Source: Periplaneta americana (Eukaryota; Arthropoda; Insecta; Blattodea; Blattidae). From it: a DNA stretch of 64,000 nt. Position numbers and translations under genes: made by a program. The notes under the pieces are model-generated. The model was not told the DNA's origin, made no database searches, and saw nothing but the letters and a program-made list of their open reading frames with translations. The stretch is from NCBI RefSeq assembly GCF_040183065.1, contig NC_091124.1:94816501-94880500 (forward strand), read 5' to 3'. Positions 33,011 through 43,896 of this stretch are shown piece by piece. Position 1 is the first letter of the stretch; each line of letters opens with the position of its first letter.

Positions 33011-33790
33011 TTTAAATCCTAGTTTTGGCATTGGTTGATACTGTATATGTGAGTTCCATGATGGTGGAAGCAAAATTGTCCAATTCATACTTTGGACGTA
33101 CCAATTCAAAAGGGAAACAACCCAAAATTCAAAGTTTTGAAAAACCTGTATTTTAAGGCTGCATGTTGCTGTGAAAAATTCCATTAACACACTCTAATAT
33201 GAAACTTACAGTATACTGTTATATAAAACACCATTAACAAAATTTGGAGTAATTGCAATGATCCTTTAATTTTTCACAGGAACATAAAGCTCCAAAGTGC
33301 AGGTTTCTCAAAACGTTAAATTATGATTGTTTTCCTTTTCAACTGGCCCGTCGATTTGTAGAACAACGCTCACGTCTAATGAGATTTTTGTAAAATTAGC
33401 ATAATTTCTAAGGGAATGGAAAAGATACTGGCCACTTACTTGCACGTCTTAGTAATAAAATTTAATTGTTATTATGAAACGTACACTAAGAGGCAAAAAA
33501 GTGCCCACCTGCTCATTTTAGAATAGTTTAAATGTAAAAATAGTATTCATCGGACTTGTATGTAGTTATGAGTGAGGTAGTGTTTTTCTAATCTTATAAC
33601 TAGTGGCTGGCTATGAAATTCCTTTCACAACAACTGGATAATGAGGATCATACAGCAGCGCCGACTATGCTCGCCACCAGTGACCGGGCCGTACTGAGCC
33701 ATGTGATACAAAAGAAGAATCGAAATGTTGCTATTAAAATTCGTGACTATATTCTTCAACAATTCACAATTTACGAAGTATGACGGCAGC
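33011..33790. other. No gene recognised
   Basis: Intronic AT-rich sequence; minus-strand open frames here lack recognisable content. Confidence 0.4.
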
Positions 33791-33794
33791 TTTT

Positions 33795-34070
33795 TTAATG
33801 CATATTTCTGTACAGATTACTGTGGAATTCCGGCCACCAAGTCACTCAACTGAGTGCGCTCCTTGTATAATGGCAGTTGACTTAATAAACTGTCAACATA
33901 ATTGCCCAACTTGGTGTCAGGCCACAAAGGGAAAAGCACTGGAGGAGGGGAGTTCGACCCGGTGTTGTGGATTGGACTTCGGCGTAGCTCAATGGTGAGA
34001 GCGCTTGGTACGTAGAACCAAGGACCCGGGTTCGATCCCTGGCGCTAGAGCGAATTTTTCTCCTCTAATA
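33795..34070 (+). repeat. Composite repeat with tRNA-like 3' unit, copy 1
   Basis: About 265 bp shared with 34150-34430 at roughly 90% identity. It begins tgcatatttctgtacagatt and ends with the tRNA-like unit and a TTTTT. Finding the tRNA-like unit at the 3' end rather than the head is unusual for a SINE. Confidence 0.8.
33980..34052 (+). pseudogene. tRNA-like unit (not a functional tRNA)
   Basis: A-box tagctcaatggtgagagc, an anticodon-arm-like stem ttggt/accaa, B-box gggttcgatccc, followed by a T run at about 34055. The acceptor ends do not pair convincingly, and a 7-base loop lacks the expected T before the anticodon position, so it is a tRNA pseudogene or SINE promoter rather than a working tRNA. 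Confidence 0.6.
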
Positions 34071-34149
34071 CGTATTAATTGTTACCATAACAGATATATT
34101 CTGTAGAGCCAAAAATGATAATCTTTAGTAAATTCTTCTAGCAACAGTG

Positions 34150-34430
34150 CATATTACTGTACAGATTACTGTGGAATTCCGCCATCAAGTCACTCAACTC
34201 AGTGCCCTCCTTGTATAATGGAAGTTGACTTAATAAAATGTCAACATACATGCCCAACTTGGAGTCAGGCCACAAAGGGAAAAACACTGGAGGAGGGGAG
34301 TTCGATCCGGTGCTGTAGATTGGACTTCGACGTAGCTCAATGGTGAGAGCGCTTGATACGTAAAACCAAGGACCAGGGTTCGATCCCCGGCGCCGGAGCG
34401 AATTTTTCTCCTCTAATATTAATAGATGAC
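34150..34430 (+). repeat. Composite repeat with tRNA-like 3' unit, copy 2
   Basis: Second copy, same orientation, about 350 bp from the first. The tRNA-like part is at 34330-34400 with B-box gggttcgatcccc. It lies directly against the LINE fragment that starts near 34430. Confidence 0.8.
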
Positions 34431-35210
34431 AACAGCTTCTCAACGGAATAATAACAGGCATTTCCCATATTCATTCTGTGTTTAATTTTCTCCGGAGTGT
34501 CATTTGTATTTGTTACTGTTGATCCAATATATTTGAATTTTTCCACCTCTTTGAAGGATGAATCTCAAATTTTTATACTTTCATTTCGTACAATATTCTG
34601 ATCACGAGACATAATCATATACTTTGTTGTTTCGGGATTTACTTCCAAACCTATCTTTTTTTTACTTGGTTATTTCATGATGCTGTTTCAACTACGAGGT
34701 TATTTAGCGTCGATGGAATTTTTGATAGCGAGATGATATTTGGCGAGATGACGCCGAGGATTCGACATAGATTACTTGACATTTGCCTTATAGTTTGGGA
34801 AAAACCTCGGAAAAATCCAACCAGGTAATCAGCCCAAGCGGGAATCGAACCCGCGCCCGAACGCAACTCCGGATCGACAGGCAAGGGCATTAGCCGACTG
34901 AACTACACCGGTGGTTCCTATCTCTTTACTTGCTTCAAGTAGAATTTCCGTGTTTTCTCTAATCGTTTGTGGATTTTCTCGTAATATATTTACGTCATAC
35001 GCATAGACAAAAAGCCGATGTAATCCGTTCAATTCCAAACTCTCTCTATTATCCTAAACTTTCTTAATGGCATATTCTAGAGCGAAGTTAAAAAGTGAAG
35101 ATGACAGTGCATCTCCTTGCTTTAGCCCGCAGTGAATTGGAAAAGCATCAGATAGAAACTGGCCTATACGGACTCTGCTGTACGTTTCACTGAGACATCA
35201 CCATCTACAA

Positions 35211-35212
<2 letters not shown>
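34431..35212 (-). mobile_element. LINE fragment (family L), interrupted by a SINE
   Basis: On the minus strand, 35212 to 34920 shows decayed RT sequence: a KQGDALSSSLFNFALEYAI-type palm motif, then [18 protein letters not shown], where YADD has become YAYD. After the SINE, 34640-34431 reads NPETTKYMIMSRDQNIVRNE and EKFKYIGSTVTNTNDTPEKI. It is the same family as 53690-54170 and 55735-56455, which carry the downstream part (SVEKLLSS, GCETWTL, RRLRWAGHV). The 3' end is missing, cut at the tRNA-like repeat. Confidence 0.75.
34660..34915 (-). mobile_element. tRNA-headed SINE, family 3
   Basis: On the minus strand: ccaccggtgtagttcagtcg (A-box region), aatgcccttgcctgtcgat, B-box gggttcgattcccgcttgg, then gattacctggttggattttt and ccgaggtttttcccaaac. 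Its tail runs into AT-rich sequence with an A run. The same family appears at 63835-64000. It is nested in the LINE fragment. Confidence 0.88.

Positions 35213-35214
<2 letters not shown>

Positions 35215-35268
<54 letters not shown>
35215..35268. repeat. 54-bp poly(A) on the plus strand
   Basis: An uninterrupted run of A, which on the strand of the adjacent SINE is a poly(T) tail immediately after its 3' end. Confidence 0.95.
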
Positions 35269-35271
<3 letters not shown>

Positions 35272-35492
35272 ATATTTTATTTAACGACGCTCGCAACTGC
35301 AGAGGTTATATCAGCGTCGCCGGATGTGCCGAAATTTTGTCCCGCAGGAGTTCTTTTACATGCCAGTAAATCTACTGACATGAGCCTGTCGCATTTAAGC
35401 ACACTTAAATGCCATCGACCTGGCCGGGGATCGAACCCGCAACCTTGGGCATAGAAGGCCAGCGCTATACCAACTTGCCAACCAGGTCGACA
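35269..35492 (-). mobile_element. tRNA-headed SINE, family 2, full length with T tail
   Basis: On the minus strand: head gtcgacctggttggcaagtt, ggtatagcgctggccttc, B-box gggttcgatccccgg, body through tgcgacaggctcatgtcagt, then ggcgacgctgatataacctc and the end gcgtcgttaaataaaatata followed by 54 T. It shows the complete 3' part missing from the 29.1 kb copy. Confidence 0.9.
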
Positions 35493-35772
35493 GGGTAAAA
35501 AATGTTTATAACATCGACTTGGGGCAGGTTAGGTAATAATTTTGAAAATTTCCCTTCTTTCCAGCTTTAAAGCGCTGGTAATCCTGTAAAATTTCTTATT
35601 TTCAGTCTGAAAGCCTGGCAACCTTGTTTACAAGTGCAGGAATCTCTGATGACTATGTTTTCTGCATGACGAAATGTCACAACTTGCGGCAATACAGTAC
35701 AGGACAAACGCAAGGATAGAAGTCCATTTCCTATTGAGGTAGCAGAATCTCCATTTCTTTCCCTGCACGTAC

Positions 35773-36169
35773 CCCGCTGCCAGTCGATGGCATAATTGAA
35801 GTAGGCGCCGATTGAGCGCGCGTCCATGCAGGCGATGAGCATCAGGTACACGCCCATGCAGAGGTCGGCCATCGCCAGGTTGCACATCAGGAACTTGGGC
35901 ACGGTCATGCGGAAGCGCGAACTCAGCAGTACGAGCAGCACGGCCAGGTTCCCCACTAGAGATGCGATGGCCACCAGCCACACGGCGCTCCGCAGCCCCC
36001 AGTTGCCCATCAGGTCCTCGCACGGGTTGAACGCGTCAGGTTCAGGATGGCACGCCACGTCCCGCGGGGAACGCGACAGGTTGCCGCAGTACGCCTGAAT
36101 GAGACGAGGGCTGAGTGACACCGTGCTTTGGTGGAACACTCCGTCTGCGTCCCCTACGCTGGGCGGCAG
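35773..36169 (-). CDS. Lgr1: LGR1-type receptor, exon with hinge, TM1 and TM2
   Basis: Two adjacent AGs follow cgttttc. Using the second makes the exon start in phase 0 at CTG and join the HCCAF exon directly; using the first (36171) would need an extra upstream exon. It encodes a hinge (LPPSVGDADGVFHQSTVSLS), then the conserved Cys cluster region AYCGN...DVACHPEPDAFNPCEDLMG. TM1 is WGLRSAVWLVAIASLVGNLA (GN motif); TM2 is FLMCNLAMADLCMGVYLML. It ends in extracellular loop 1 with FNYAIDWQRG. Donor g/gtacgt. NPCED and AIDWQ are type-A LGR signatures. The hinge is much shorter than in vertebrate TSHR, and its Tyr before CGN lacks the acidic neighbours of the sulfated vertebrate site. Confidence 0.93.
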
Positions 36170-37119
36170 CTCTGAAAACGAGGCCTATCTATCTCAGTGT
36201 TTTAAAATGGCAGGAATCAATGGTAGCTTATTCAAGAGGGGTTTGGAAAAAAATTCATTAACGATAATATGAAGAAATCTCAACGTGTGGAAGATTGTAT
36301 CTATTCATTTCAAGTCAAAAGGGAGCAGAAGTATATCTTCGTGGATGGATTGACTTGTTGTTTAATAAACTGTTCGAAGACAGGTCTGAACCTTATGAGG
36401 TAACCAGGCCATGAGATAATGGGGCAGGTTGGCCAGTTCCTTTAATGGATTGACAACAAACACTTGAACAAGTTTATTTAGTTTTAAACTCACAAAATGC
36501 TGCTAGTTAATCTGAGTCGAAAAAAGGAACACAGAGTTAAATGTAAACTAGGCATTCACATACTTTCTCATTACACATACTAATGAGTTTATACGAAACG
36601 ATTAATAGGCCTATTACGGAAATATAATATTACACTTTTTTTTAAATGCACTTAATTTGATAAGAAATAGGATTTTTTTGTAGGCCTACACTGAAAATGA
36701 AATGCAGATGCAGTGAGTTATTAGCCACCAATATGAATAAAAACAGTGACGTCATTAATTAGTAAAGAAATTAAACTTATTATTGCATCATCAGTGAATA
36801 TGTTAGGGTTGTGAGTGATTAGGAACGACAGGTGGAGGATGCTAATTATTGGAATTAGGCTATTCTAAGTGGAGTTTTACATGTTCATGAATCGATAATT
36901 AAACCTCAAAACATGTATCCTTTATTTGCATTATTTTCATTGTTTTATACTTAGTAGTTTAATTATTAGTGTCAAAATAAGGATGTAGCCAACTTTTGTC
37001 CTGCGCTTAAGCAAACAATAGTCCAAACAACTCCTTTCGAGCCTAGCAAAGACTTTATGTTATTGCCAGTTTAATTTTTCTCTTCATAGATCTTACTTTA
37101 TTTTAATGTTACTTGAATA
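36170..37119. other. LGR1 intron, no further feature recognised
   Basis: A segment at 36360-36440 (gttcgaagacaggtctgaac ... gggcaggttggccagttcc) resembles, in reverse, 11990-12110, so it is a dispersed repeat. Two TAGGCCTA octamers occur at 36606 and 36681. Confidence 0.5.
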
Positions 37120-38541
37120 ACATTTACAACTGGGCGTTAAAGCATAGGATGAAAATGAATGGTTCTAAAAGTAAATCTATAACATTTTGTAAAACCCGAG
37201 AGGAAACTAGTCTTAATTACGAATTCAGTGGTGTTGTAATTCCGCAGAACAATGTTGTAAATACCTAGGAGTGTATTTAAACTCCAAACTTTCTTAGGGA
37301 GAGCATGTTGATAATGTTACAGGCAAAGCATGGAGGGCACTTCACTTTATTATGAGAATCTTGAGAAAGGCTAGCCCCAAATCGAGGGAAATAGCATATC
37401 TAACATTAGTGCGACCGTTAATGGAATACGGAACTACATGTTGGGATCCCTATAGAATATATCAGATAAATTCCTTAGAAAGAATCCAGTATAGGGCAAC
37501 TAAATTTGTTAAAGGTAAAAGAGAATATGGGAACGATACGATAAAAGAACTTAAATGGGAAACTTTGGAAAACAGACGTAGGAAAACTAGAATAACATCA
37601 TTGTATAGAGCACATCTAGGTCAGAAAGCATGGGTAGACATAACGGCTCGGTTAGAAAAGCCAACGTACTATGGTAGGAACGATCATGATTTTAAAATCA
37701 AATGTAGGAAACAGAAAACGGATGTAGGTAAATTCTCATTTTTAAATAGAACTATAAATGATTGGAATGACCTACCTGCAGCGGTCTTTGAGGGCTGTCC
37801 TTCCTTAAGGAGATTCAAGAATAATTTAAAAAGTTGTGTATAAAGTGAAAATTAAAAGTAAGGTGACATTCAACATTTAATTTTTTAAGGTGGCATGTAT
37901 TTATCTAGCCTGACGAGTTTACTTCCTTGGTTTGAATTGTAAATTATTTAAAAATAGCGTGTAAGAGGGCCTTAGACTAGAAATGTTTAGTTTAAATGTA
38001 GTTCTGTTTATAAGTATGCATAATATTGCAATTATTTGACTTATTTGAACTGTTGTATCAGTGAAGCGAGGTGAGTCAGTGAAGTTATGGTTTTACAGTG
38101 CAGTGAACAGTTCCGATCAGTGATAATTTATAGCGTCAATGAAATGTGTTCTATAGTGTCAGTGAAATGTGTTACAGAGTGTCAGTGAAATGTGTGCTAA
38201 TGTGTCAGTGAAATGCGTCATAGTGCCACTACAGGGAATGAGATGAGAGTAAAGTGAAAGACTATTGAAAATTATGTAGGACCTATACATAATTATGTAG
38301 GTTGTGTTGTAAAATTAGGTGTTTTATTTTATGTTTTATTATTATTGTGTTAAATTGTATTGTGTATTCTTATTGTATTGTGTATAAAATTGTATATGTG
38401 TTGTAAATTGTATTATGTATTGTAAATTTTATTGTGTATAGCTTATCATTTTAACTGTGTATTGTTAATATTGTATATACCACTGCCACCGGGTGCTTGC
38501 CCACTTGCAGTGTAAATAAATACATACATACATACATACAT
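37120..38541 (+). mobile_element. CR1/Jockey-like LINE, 3' end with UTR and CATA tail
   Basis: Coding starts in a broken frame (WALKHRMKMNGSKSKSITF; after a shift CCKYLGVYLNSKLS). It then runs open at 37352-37843 as MRILRKASPKSREIAYLTLV, RPLMEYGTTCWDPYR, LERIQYRATKFV and LNRTINDWNDLPAAVF. This is the typical post-RT C-terminal block of CR1/Jockey-type elements. A 700-bp 3' UTR follows, with four copies of a ~24-bp repeat (gtcagtgaaatgtgt) at 38120-38220, then a conserved end (ccactgccaccgggtgcttg) and (TACA)n. Only 5' truncation and a frameshift separate it from an intact 3' ORF end. Confidence 0.85.
38518..38541. repeat. (TACA)n microsatellite between two LINEs
   Basis: Six TACA units form the tail of the plus-strand LINE and abut the minus-strand LINE. 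Confidence 0.9.
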
Positions 38542-39605
38542 CTATATTAGCATTTCTATATGCTTCCTGCCAAGAAAAGCCACTGAAAATAACTACTGTA
38601 TCATCCGCATATGAATATATAGATCCATTAAATTTTTCTAAATTTATATTTAGCAGATCATTAACATATATTAGAAATAGAATAGGTCCCAAAATTGTTC
38701 CTTGCGGTACACCTATATCAATATATTTGTATTCACTAAATTGATCTTCAATTTTGGTCATTTGTCTTCTGTTACTAAAATATGATTGGAATAATTTTAA
38801 AACTATATCTCTAACTCCAATAGTATGTAGTTTGTCCAAAAGTAAATTATGACTGATAGTGTCAAAAGCTTTCCGTAGATCCAAGAAAATACCCAAACAT
38901 TTGTTTCCGATATCTAGTTCATTGATAATTTTTCCAGTAACATTAATAAGAGCATCATCAGTAGAAATATTATTGCGGAAACCAAACTGATTTTTAGAGA
39001 GGATTTTATGTTTTTCTAAATAATTTATTAATCTATTCTTTAAACATTTTTCAAGCAATTTGGAAAATGTTGGAAGTAAAGATATAGGTCTATAGTTATT
39101 TAAATTATTTTTATCTCCAGATTTGTATATTGGAATTACTATGGCACATTTTAAAACATCTGGGAATATACCTTGCACAAAACACAAGTTAAAAATATGA
39201 ACCATGGGTTTTAATATATACTTGATAATAATTTTGAAAGTATTATTCTTAATTCCATCTATGCCAGGAGCAACATTATTTTTTAATTTCTTAACCAAAA
39301 TAATAATTTCATCTTCAATTACAGGGAAAAGAAACATGGAGGAAGCTAAATGTTCATATTGTGTCTCATTTTGTAGAGAAGAGTTAAAATTTGACTTATT
39401 AATGTTAGAAGTAACTTTGTGTCCTATCTCTGAAAAATAATTATTAAATTCGTTTGCAATCTCTTTTCTGCAATTTAATATTTCACCCTTATCGTTTTTT
39501 AACTCCTTGATTGGCTGTTTATTTTGTACATTTACATCTGTAGCTTCATTTATAACTTGCCAGAATTTTTTAGGTTCATTTTTGTATCTATCAAATTTGT
39601 ACTGG
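38542..39605 (-). mobile_element. Jockey/CR1-like LINE, RT domain, nearly intact frame
   Basis: One uninterrupted minus-strand frame runs from about 39605 to 38540. It starts in the linker (YKFDRYKNEPKKFWQVINEA), then shows RT blocks APGIDGIKNNTFK, NNYRPISLLPTFSKLLEK, KNQFGFRNNISTDDAL, GIFLDLRKAFDTISHNLL, DIGVPQGTILGPILFLIYVN and the catalytic box SYADDTVVIF. It ends at SWQEAYRNANIDV and then reads by chance through the CATA run into the neighbouring LINE's antisense tail. The endonuclease part and the C-terminal part are absent; both ends are abrupt. Confidence 0.88.
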
Positions 39606-39912
39606 ATCCATGGAAAATGTTATGCCAAGATCCTCTAGTACTCTATATATGCCAAAGGATGCATCTGGATGATTTACTTGCCACGCCTCCACTCCTTGGT
39701 TGTAAAACGTCTTCAAGGGACCATAAAATGAAATATCCCATGATTGTAATTTGTGTGATGTGTGAGGAGAAAATGTGAACATGGCAACATCTGTTTTAAC
39801 TGCCGTTTCCAGAACTTCTACTCAGAGATAATATGTTTTATGGTTATCCAGTGACAGAAGAACACGGTTTTCTTTCCAGCATTTTATGACCACATTGAAA
39901 TGATCTACTTTT
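39600..39912 (-). pseudogene. pogo/Tigger-like DDE transposase fragment
   Basis: On the minus strand, 39912-39810 reads FNVVIKCWKENRVLLSLDNH, carrying the LDNH catalytic motif. After a stop, 39782-39600 reads MFTFSPHTSHKLQSWDISFY and GPLKTFYNQGVEAW. The block PPHTSHKLQPLD-x-x-(F/Y) is a hallmark of pogo/jerky-type DDE_1 proteins. The third acidic residue and the helix-turn-helix head were not found. Confidence 0.75.
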
Positions 39913-41425
39913 CTTTGAGATACCGTACTCCATTATATAGTAATCGTCTATATACTGTACCTGGTACTTATACTGAACAAGACTAAGCTCTTTAGTGTCG
40001 CTAAAACATGGTTAACTGCATAACCGACAGTGAAATAGAAATCTTCAGTGTCTGATTTCCTGAAAGATTTCAAATGCATTGGTAAGGTAGCTAGAGGCAC
40101 TTTATGAACTTTGTAAGAGTCTCTTAAAAATCCTACTTTCAGGCGTAACATTAACAGGACACACGGCTTTCTCAATATCATTCGCGTAAACCGTGGCCTT
40201 TTTGTATATTTTTCACAACGTTGCATGTTTACCCAAAAACAAAGTAGAATAAGTTATCTTTTGTACCACTTGCGTGTTCGAAGTTACAGGTCGTACACAT
40301 GTTTAACGATACAACATAGCGAACTTCTATATACAAAAGCTATGTTCTATGTTCCATTTCAAAAGAAAAAAGAAAATATAGGCTATTACCAAATGAAATT
40401 CACATACTACTAAATGGAACTTATAATCCACGAGGTGTTTCATATGTGCTGTTGTACCATATGAATAACACATACATACCACACACACTACTTTTATCAG
40501 CAAAAAATTCTAACCGCCAAATTCAAACCAACAACCACACTCTCAACTTGACATTTCTAGATATCTAGATTGTTATTCAACATTATTATAAAGAATGTCC
40601 CACCAAGCACGTCGCGTCGGGTTTAATATTGCGAATAAATGCAACAAAAACAGATAACAATGGATAACAGTGTCACCAACCCAATAATAACAAAACATTG
40701 TTGGGACATTGTGTAATTGTCTCGTTGTTGTGTTGGCGGAACTGTTGTCTGTTTTATTGAGTCTATTAACATTATTAAATCCGGCTTTCTTGTTGGGACA
40801 TCCTATATAATATTCCTCTCAATATATTCGGTCCTGCTGACCCTTCACATTTCTGTATTCGGGTCAGCATTCCCTTACTTACACTATTTACAGCTTAAAA
40901 CACAGACGAATTGTGACCTAACTGCCAGCTTTAACTATGTCTTTTATATCCTTTCACTTTCACTTTTCCCTCCTTCTAATTTGTCACACTTTATTAAACT
41001 ACTTCACTTCTCTTATTCTCATCTACACTAATAGCTACAGTATTTATACTAATTTTCTCATTCAACTTCACTCCCACTTTTCTCATAACTAAAAAATTTC
41101 CCTATACATAACATAAATACCTTTAAACTTATTATCTATAGAGACCTAACCTTTGTTGACTATTAAAGAAAAATATAACCTATTGTTAATTCACCGTCGA
41201 AAATTTTTAACACAATCACATTAGCTCTCGTACTCTAGAATGTTGGTTTCACTTCATTTATAACTTGGCCTTAAACAAAACAATTGCATAATCTTCACAA
41301 AATGCACCCATTGAAATCCATTTTTACATTACATAACTAACTCTGCTATTATTTCATCCCATTAATGCACCATTTCCTTATATACTGTTTTTCCTTCCCT
41401 ACTGCTACATCGTTCCACACTCCTA
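39913..41425. other. No gene recognised
   Basis: Possible short inverted ends near 40597 (tgtcccacc) and 40793 (ttgggaca) hint at a small mariner-type MITE. Otherwise AT-rich without supported coding. Confidence 0.4.
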
Positions 41426-41429
41426 ACTC

Positions 41430-41810
41430 GATTAACACTAACCGAATCCATTGTTGTGGTGTTGTGGTAGCGTTTTCGCGGGCCGGGGTTCGATTCCTCG
41501 CTTGGGACGAGTTGCCTGGGTGAGACGTTTTCGAGGGTTTTTCCCTCATTGCTATGGATGAATATAAGGTAACTTTATCAGGGTATGGAACCCCACTCAT
41601 TCTCGCCACTTCCTTCCCCCACCTCATCATCTTTTCCTTATCATTCCGGTTGTCTTTCTTGGTTTTCAGATCGCGGCTGCGGCGGCCCTCCGAAGCACCT
41701 GACGCTCTCAGCCGGCCTCCATGGATATGTGAGAGCATGGTAGTTGGTGACCAAGCAGCGGAACCCACTCCGCTCCCGATGGTAGGGGTGGCGTACACGT
41801 GAGAAAGTTT
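41430..41810 (+). mobile_element. tRNA-headed SINE-like repeat, family 5
   Basis: B-box ggggttcgattcctcgc lies near 41486, preceded by a decayed A-box region (gtggtgttgtggtagc). It is followed by gagttgcctgggtgag and gtttttccctca, echoing family 1, and a GC-rich body (ctgcggcggccctccgaagc) up to the gtacacgtgagaaag region. The 3' limit is uncertain. Confidence 0.5.
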
Positions 41811-41998
41811 GAGGATGAATGTGGGGGGGGGGCTGTTGGAGTGGAATGGTACACGGACTTGGAGAATGGCGGGACTGATCGTTAAGGTGTTGGGGTTAGG
41901 TCTGTTCGGCGTGTGTGCGGTCGTTAGGCTACAACTGATCCCAGGGGCGCACAATAGACTTCAGGTCACGGTGCATAGTGATGTTCCTCTCCTGGCCT

Positions 41999-42001
<3 letters not shown>

Positions 42002-42043
<42 letters not shown>
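42002..42043. repeat. (AG)n microsatellite
   Basis: About 21 AG units. Confidence 0.95.
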
Positions 42044-42050
<7 letters not shown>

Positions 42051-43255
42051 ACACTATCCGAACTTCCTGTTCTAATCCCCGTACTTGTTTCACTTTCCTT
42101 TTCTCCACTCGCTTCTTTCCTGATTTACCATTCTTGTCTCCAACATTATTATAGTTTAACTGGCTGTTACTAGCTTGTAACCGTGGAGTAGAAACTAAAA
42201 TTAGTACAACATGTTCAAGCTAAAATCTAGCACCGCCACCACCACTACAATCGTCGGTCGGAAGCAATATACGAGTACGGAACGTCTAAAATACTCGTAT
42301 GAAATTTTCACGTAGCCTATCTGTAAAATAGAAAACTAGTCCCTAACCCGAATCTTGCGTAGTGCATGCTTATTTGTCTGTCCATAATCAAAAGTCTGCC
42401 TTTTCTATACGAATGACGAAAGACATGTTAACCCTCTGTGACGAAAGTTTCGTCAAGTATCTGTATAGCGTCTAGAATTGAATTTTTGTGAAAGAGCAGA
42501 AAAGTGAAATTCTCACAAAGATAAACTGCATAGAAAGCTTCACTTCTTAAATTCCTAAATTTAGAATTTTATCAGATCTCCAGCGTCACTATTTCTTTTC
42601 ACGTTTCTCTACATTATTATTAGGCCTACGTGTACATCATTTTCGAGCTTATAGAATTGATTCTTGAAATATTTTCTTTCCTTATTTTCCTCAATCCATG
42701 AAATATTAAATATGATCTGTTTAGTTCGTACGAATTAGTTTTAATATTTATTTTATCATTGTTGGTACTACAATTCTGTTGTAGGCCTTCATCGCCCCTA
42801 TAATGCGCCGCCCTTCGTTCCCATATTCTGACTTTCGTTTTTACCTCATTCTCCTACTGCCAGCATTTTCAGATCATTTTCAATAATATTCAATCATCAG
42901 ATGTTAGGATGTTCAACATTTCTTTTATCAACTATTTTTGTTAGTTAGATTTTTCGACATGTAGGTATCTGCCTCCTTTTCACTCTGTAGGTATTCCAGC
43001 CATCTAATTCTTGAGATTTTGAATATTTTAATTGTCTCAGTTTCATCATAAGTCTCATAAAATTAGGGTGTCTAATACATTAGTTACTTTTTTCACTTAT
43101 TGAGCCAATAATTATCCTTAATAATTAACTTAAAAATGTCAAGTTTATTTTCTTGATTCAATTTTTTAAAAATAATAATTTATCTTTTTTTTTGCGTACA
43201 TATTCCAAGTTTCTGAATCGTAAAGTAACTTTGGTACTTCTTTAGCTATAGAGAG
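42044..43255. other. No gene recognised
   Basis: AT-rich intronic sequence; one TAGGCCTA octamer at 42621. Confidence 0.5.
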
Positions 43256-43896
43256 TGTTAAAAAAAGTATCTACTATTTTAGGAGGTGTTAGTATGCACA
43301 AAAACAAGAAAATAATGTCTAATAAACATGGGTCCTACAGCACATACTTTCTGACATCTGAACACTTGTTCATAGGAGATGCTCAATGTGACGTCCATTC
43401 ATGGCAATGCATTCCTCTGCCTTTTGGGCGTAAGGAATCACGCACTCTTTCAAATTTGTCTTAATACGTTAATAAGAAAGCCCTGATAACGATCCCCAGT
43501 TACTCTCTATGGTAGCACGTATGGCCCTATTAATCTATTACCAAGAAGGCCTGCCCATAAGTTAATTGAGAATCGGTGCTGATGCCTTGTTTCTTAAACT
43601 GCACTACTGAACCCCGCTCATACTCCGCAACCAGACTTTTATTTTCAGTATTCCTTACGACGTATCGTTATTCCATGCCAGGGGTGTCAACTACGGTATG
43701 ATTATCTGGTAGTCTGCTGTATTTTAGGGCAGAGAAATGCATTGCCATGAATGGATGTCACATTGAGCACCTCCACTGAACAAGTGTTCAGATATCAGAA
43801 AGTATAGCTGTGTTGTAGGATCCATGTTTATTAGACATCATTTTCTTGTTTTGATGCATACTATCACCTCCTAAAATATTGGATACTTTTTTAACA
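43256..43896. mobile_element. 641-bp element with ~170-bp terminal inverted repeats
   Basis: Left arm 43256-43425 begins tgttaaaaaaagtatctact. Right arm 43729-43896 is its reverse complement, ending ggatacttttttaaca. Shared inner blocks include gtctaataaacatgg and ccattcatggcaatgcatt. The 300-bp centre is unique and non-coding. It is a likely non-autonomous DNA transposon; the target duplication was not resolved. Confidence 0.85.

Noticed and set aside
33980..34052. Functional tRNA gene
   Set aside because: The acceptor arm does not pair and the anticodon loop lacks the expected T; the same unit is repeated in a composite repeat.
41349..41954. 201-codon minus-strand open frame
   Set aside because: Runs antisense through a tRNA-headed SINE-like repeat; composition is explained by the repeat.
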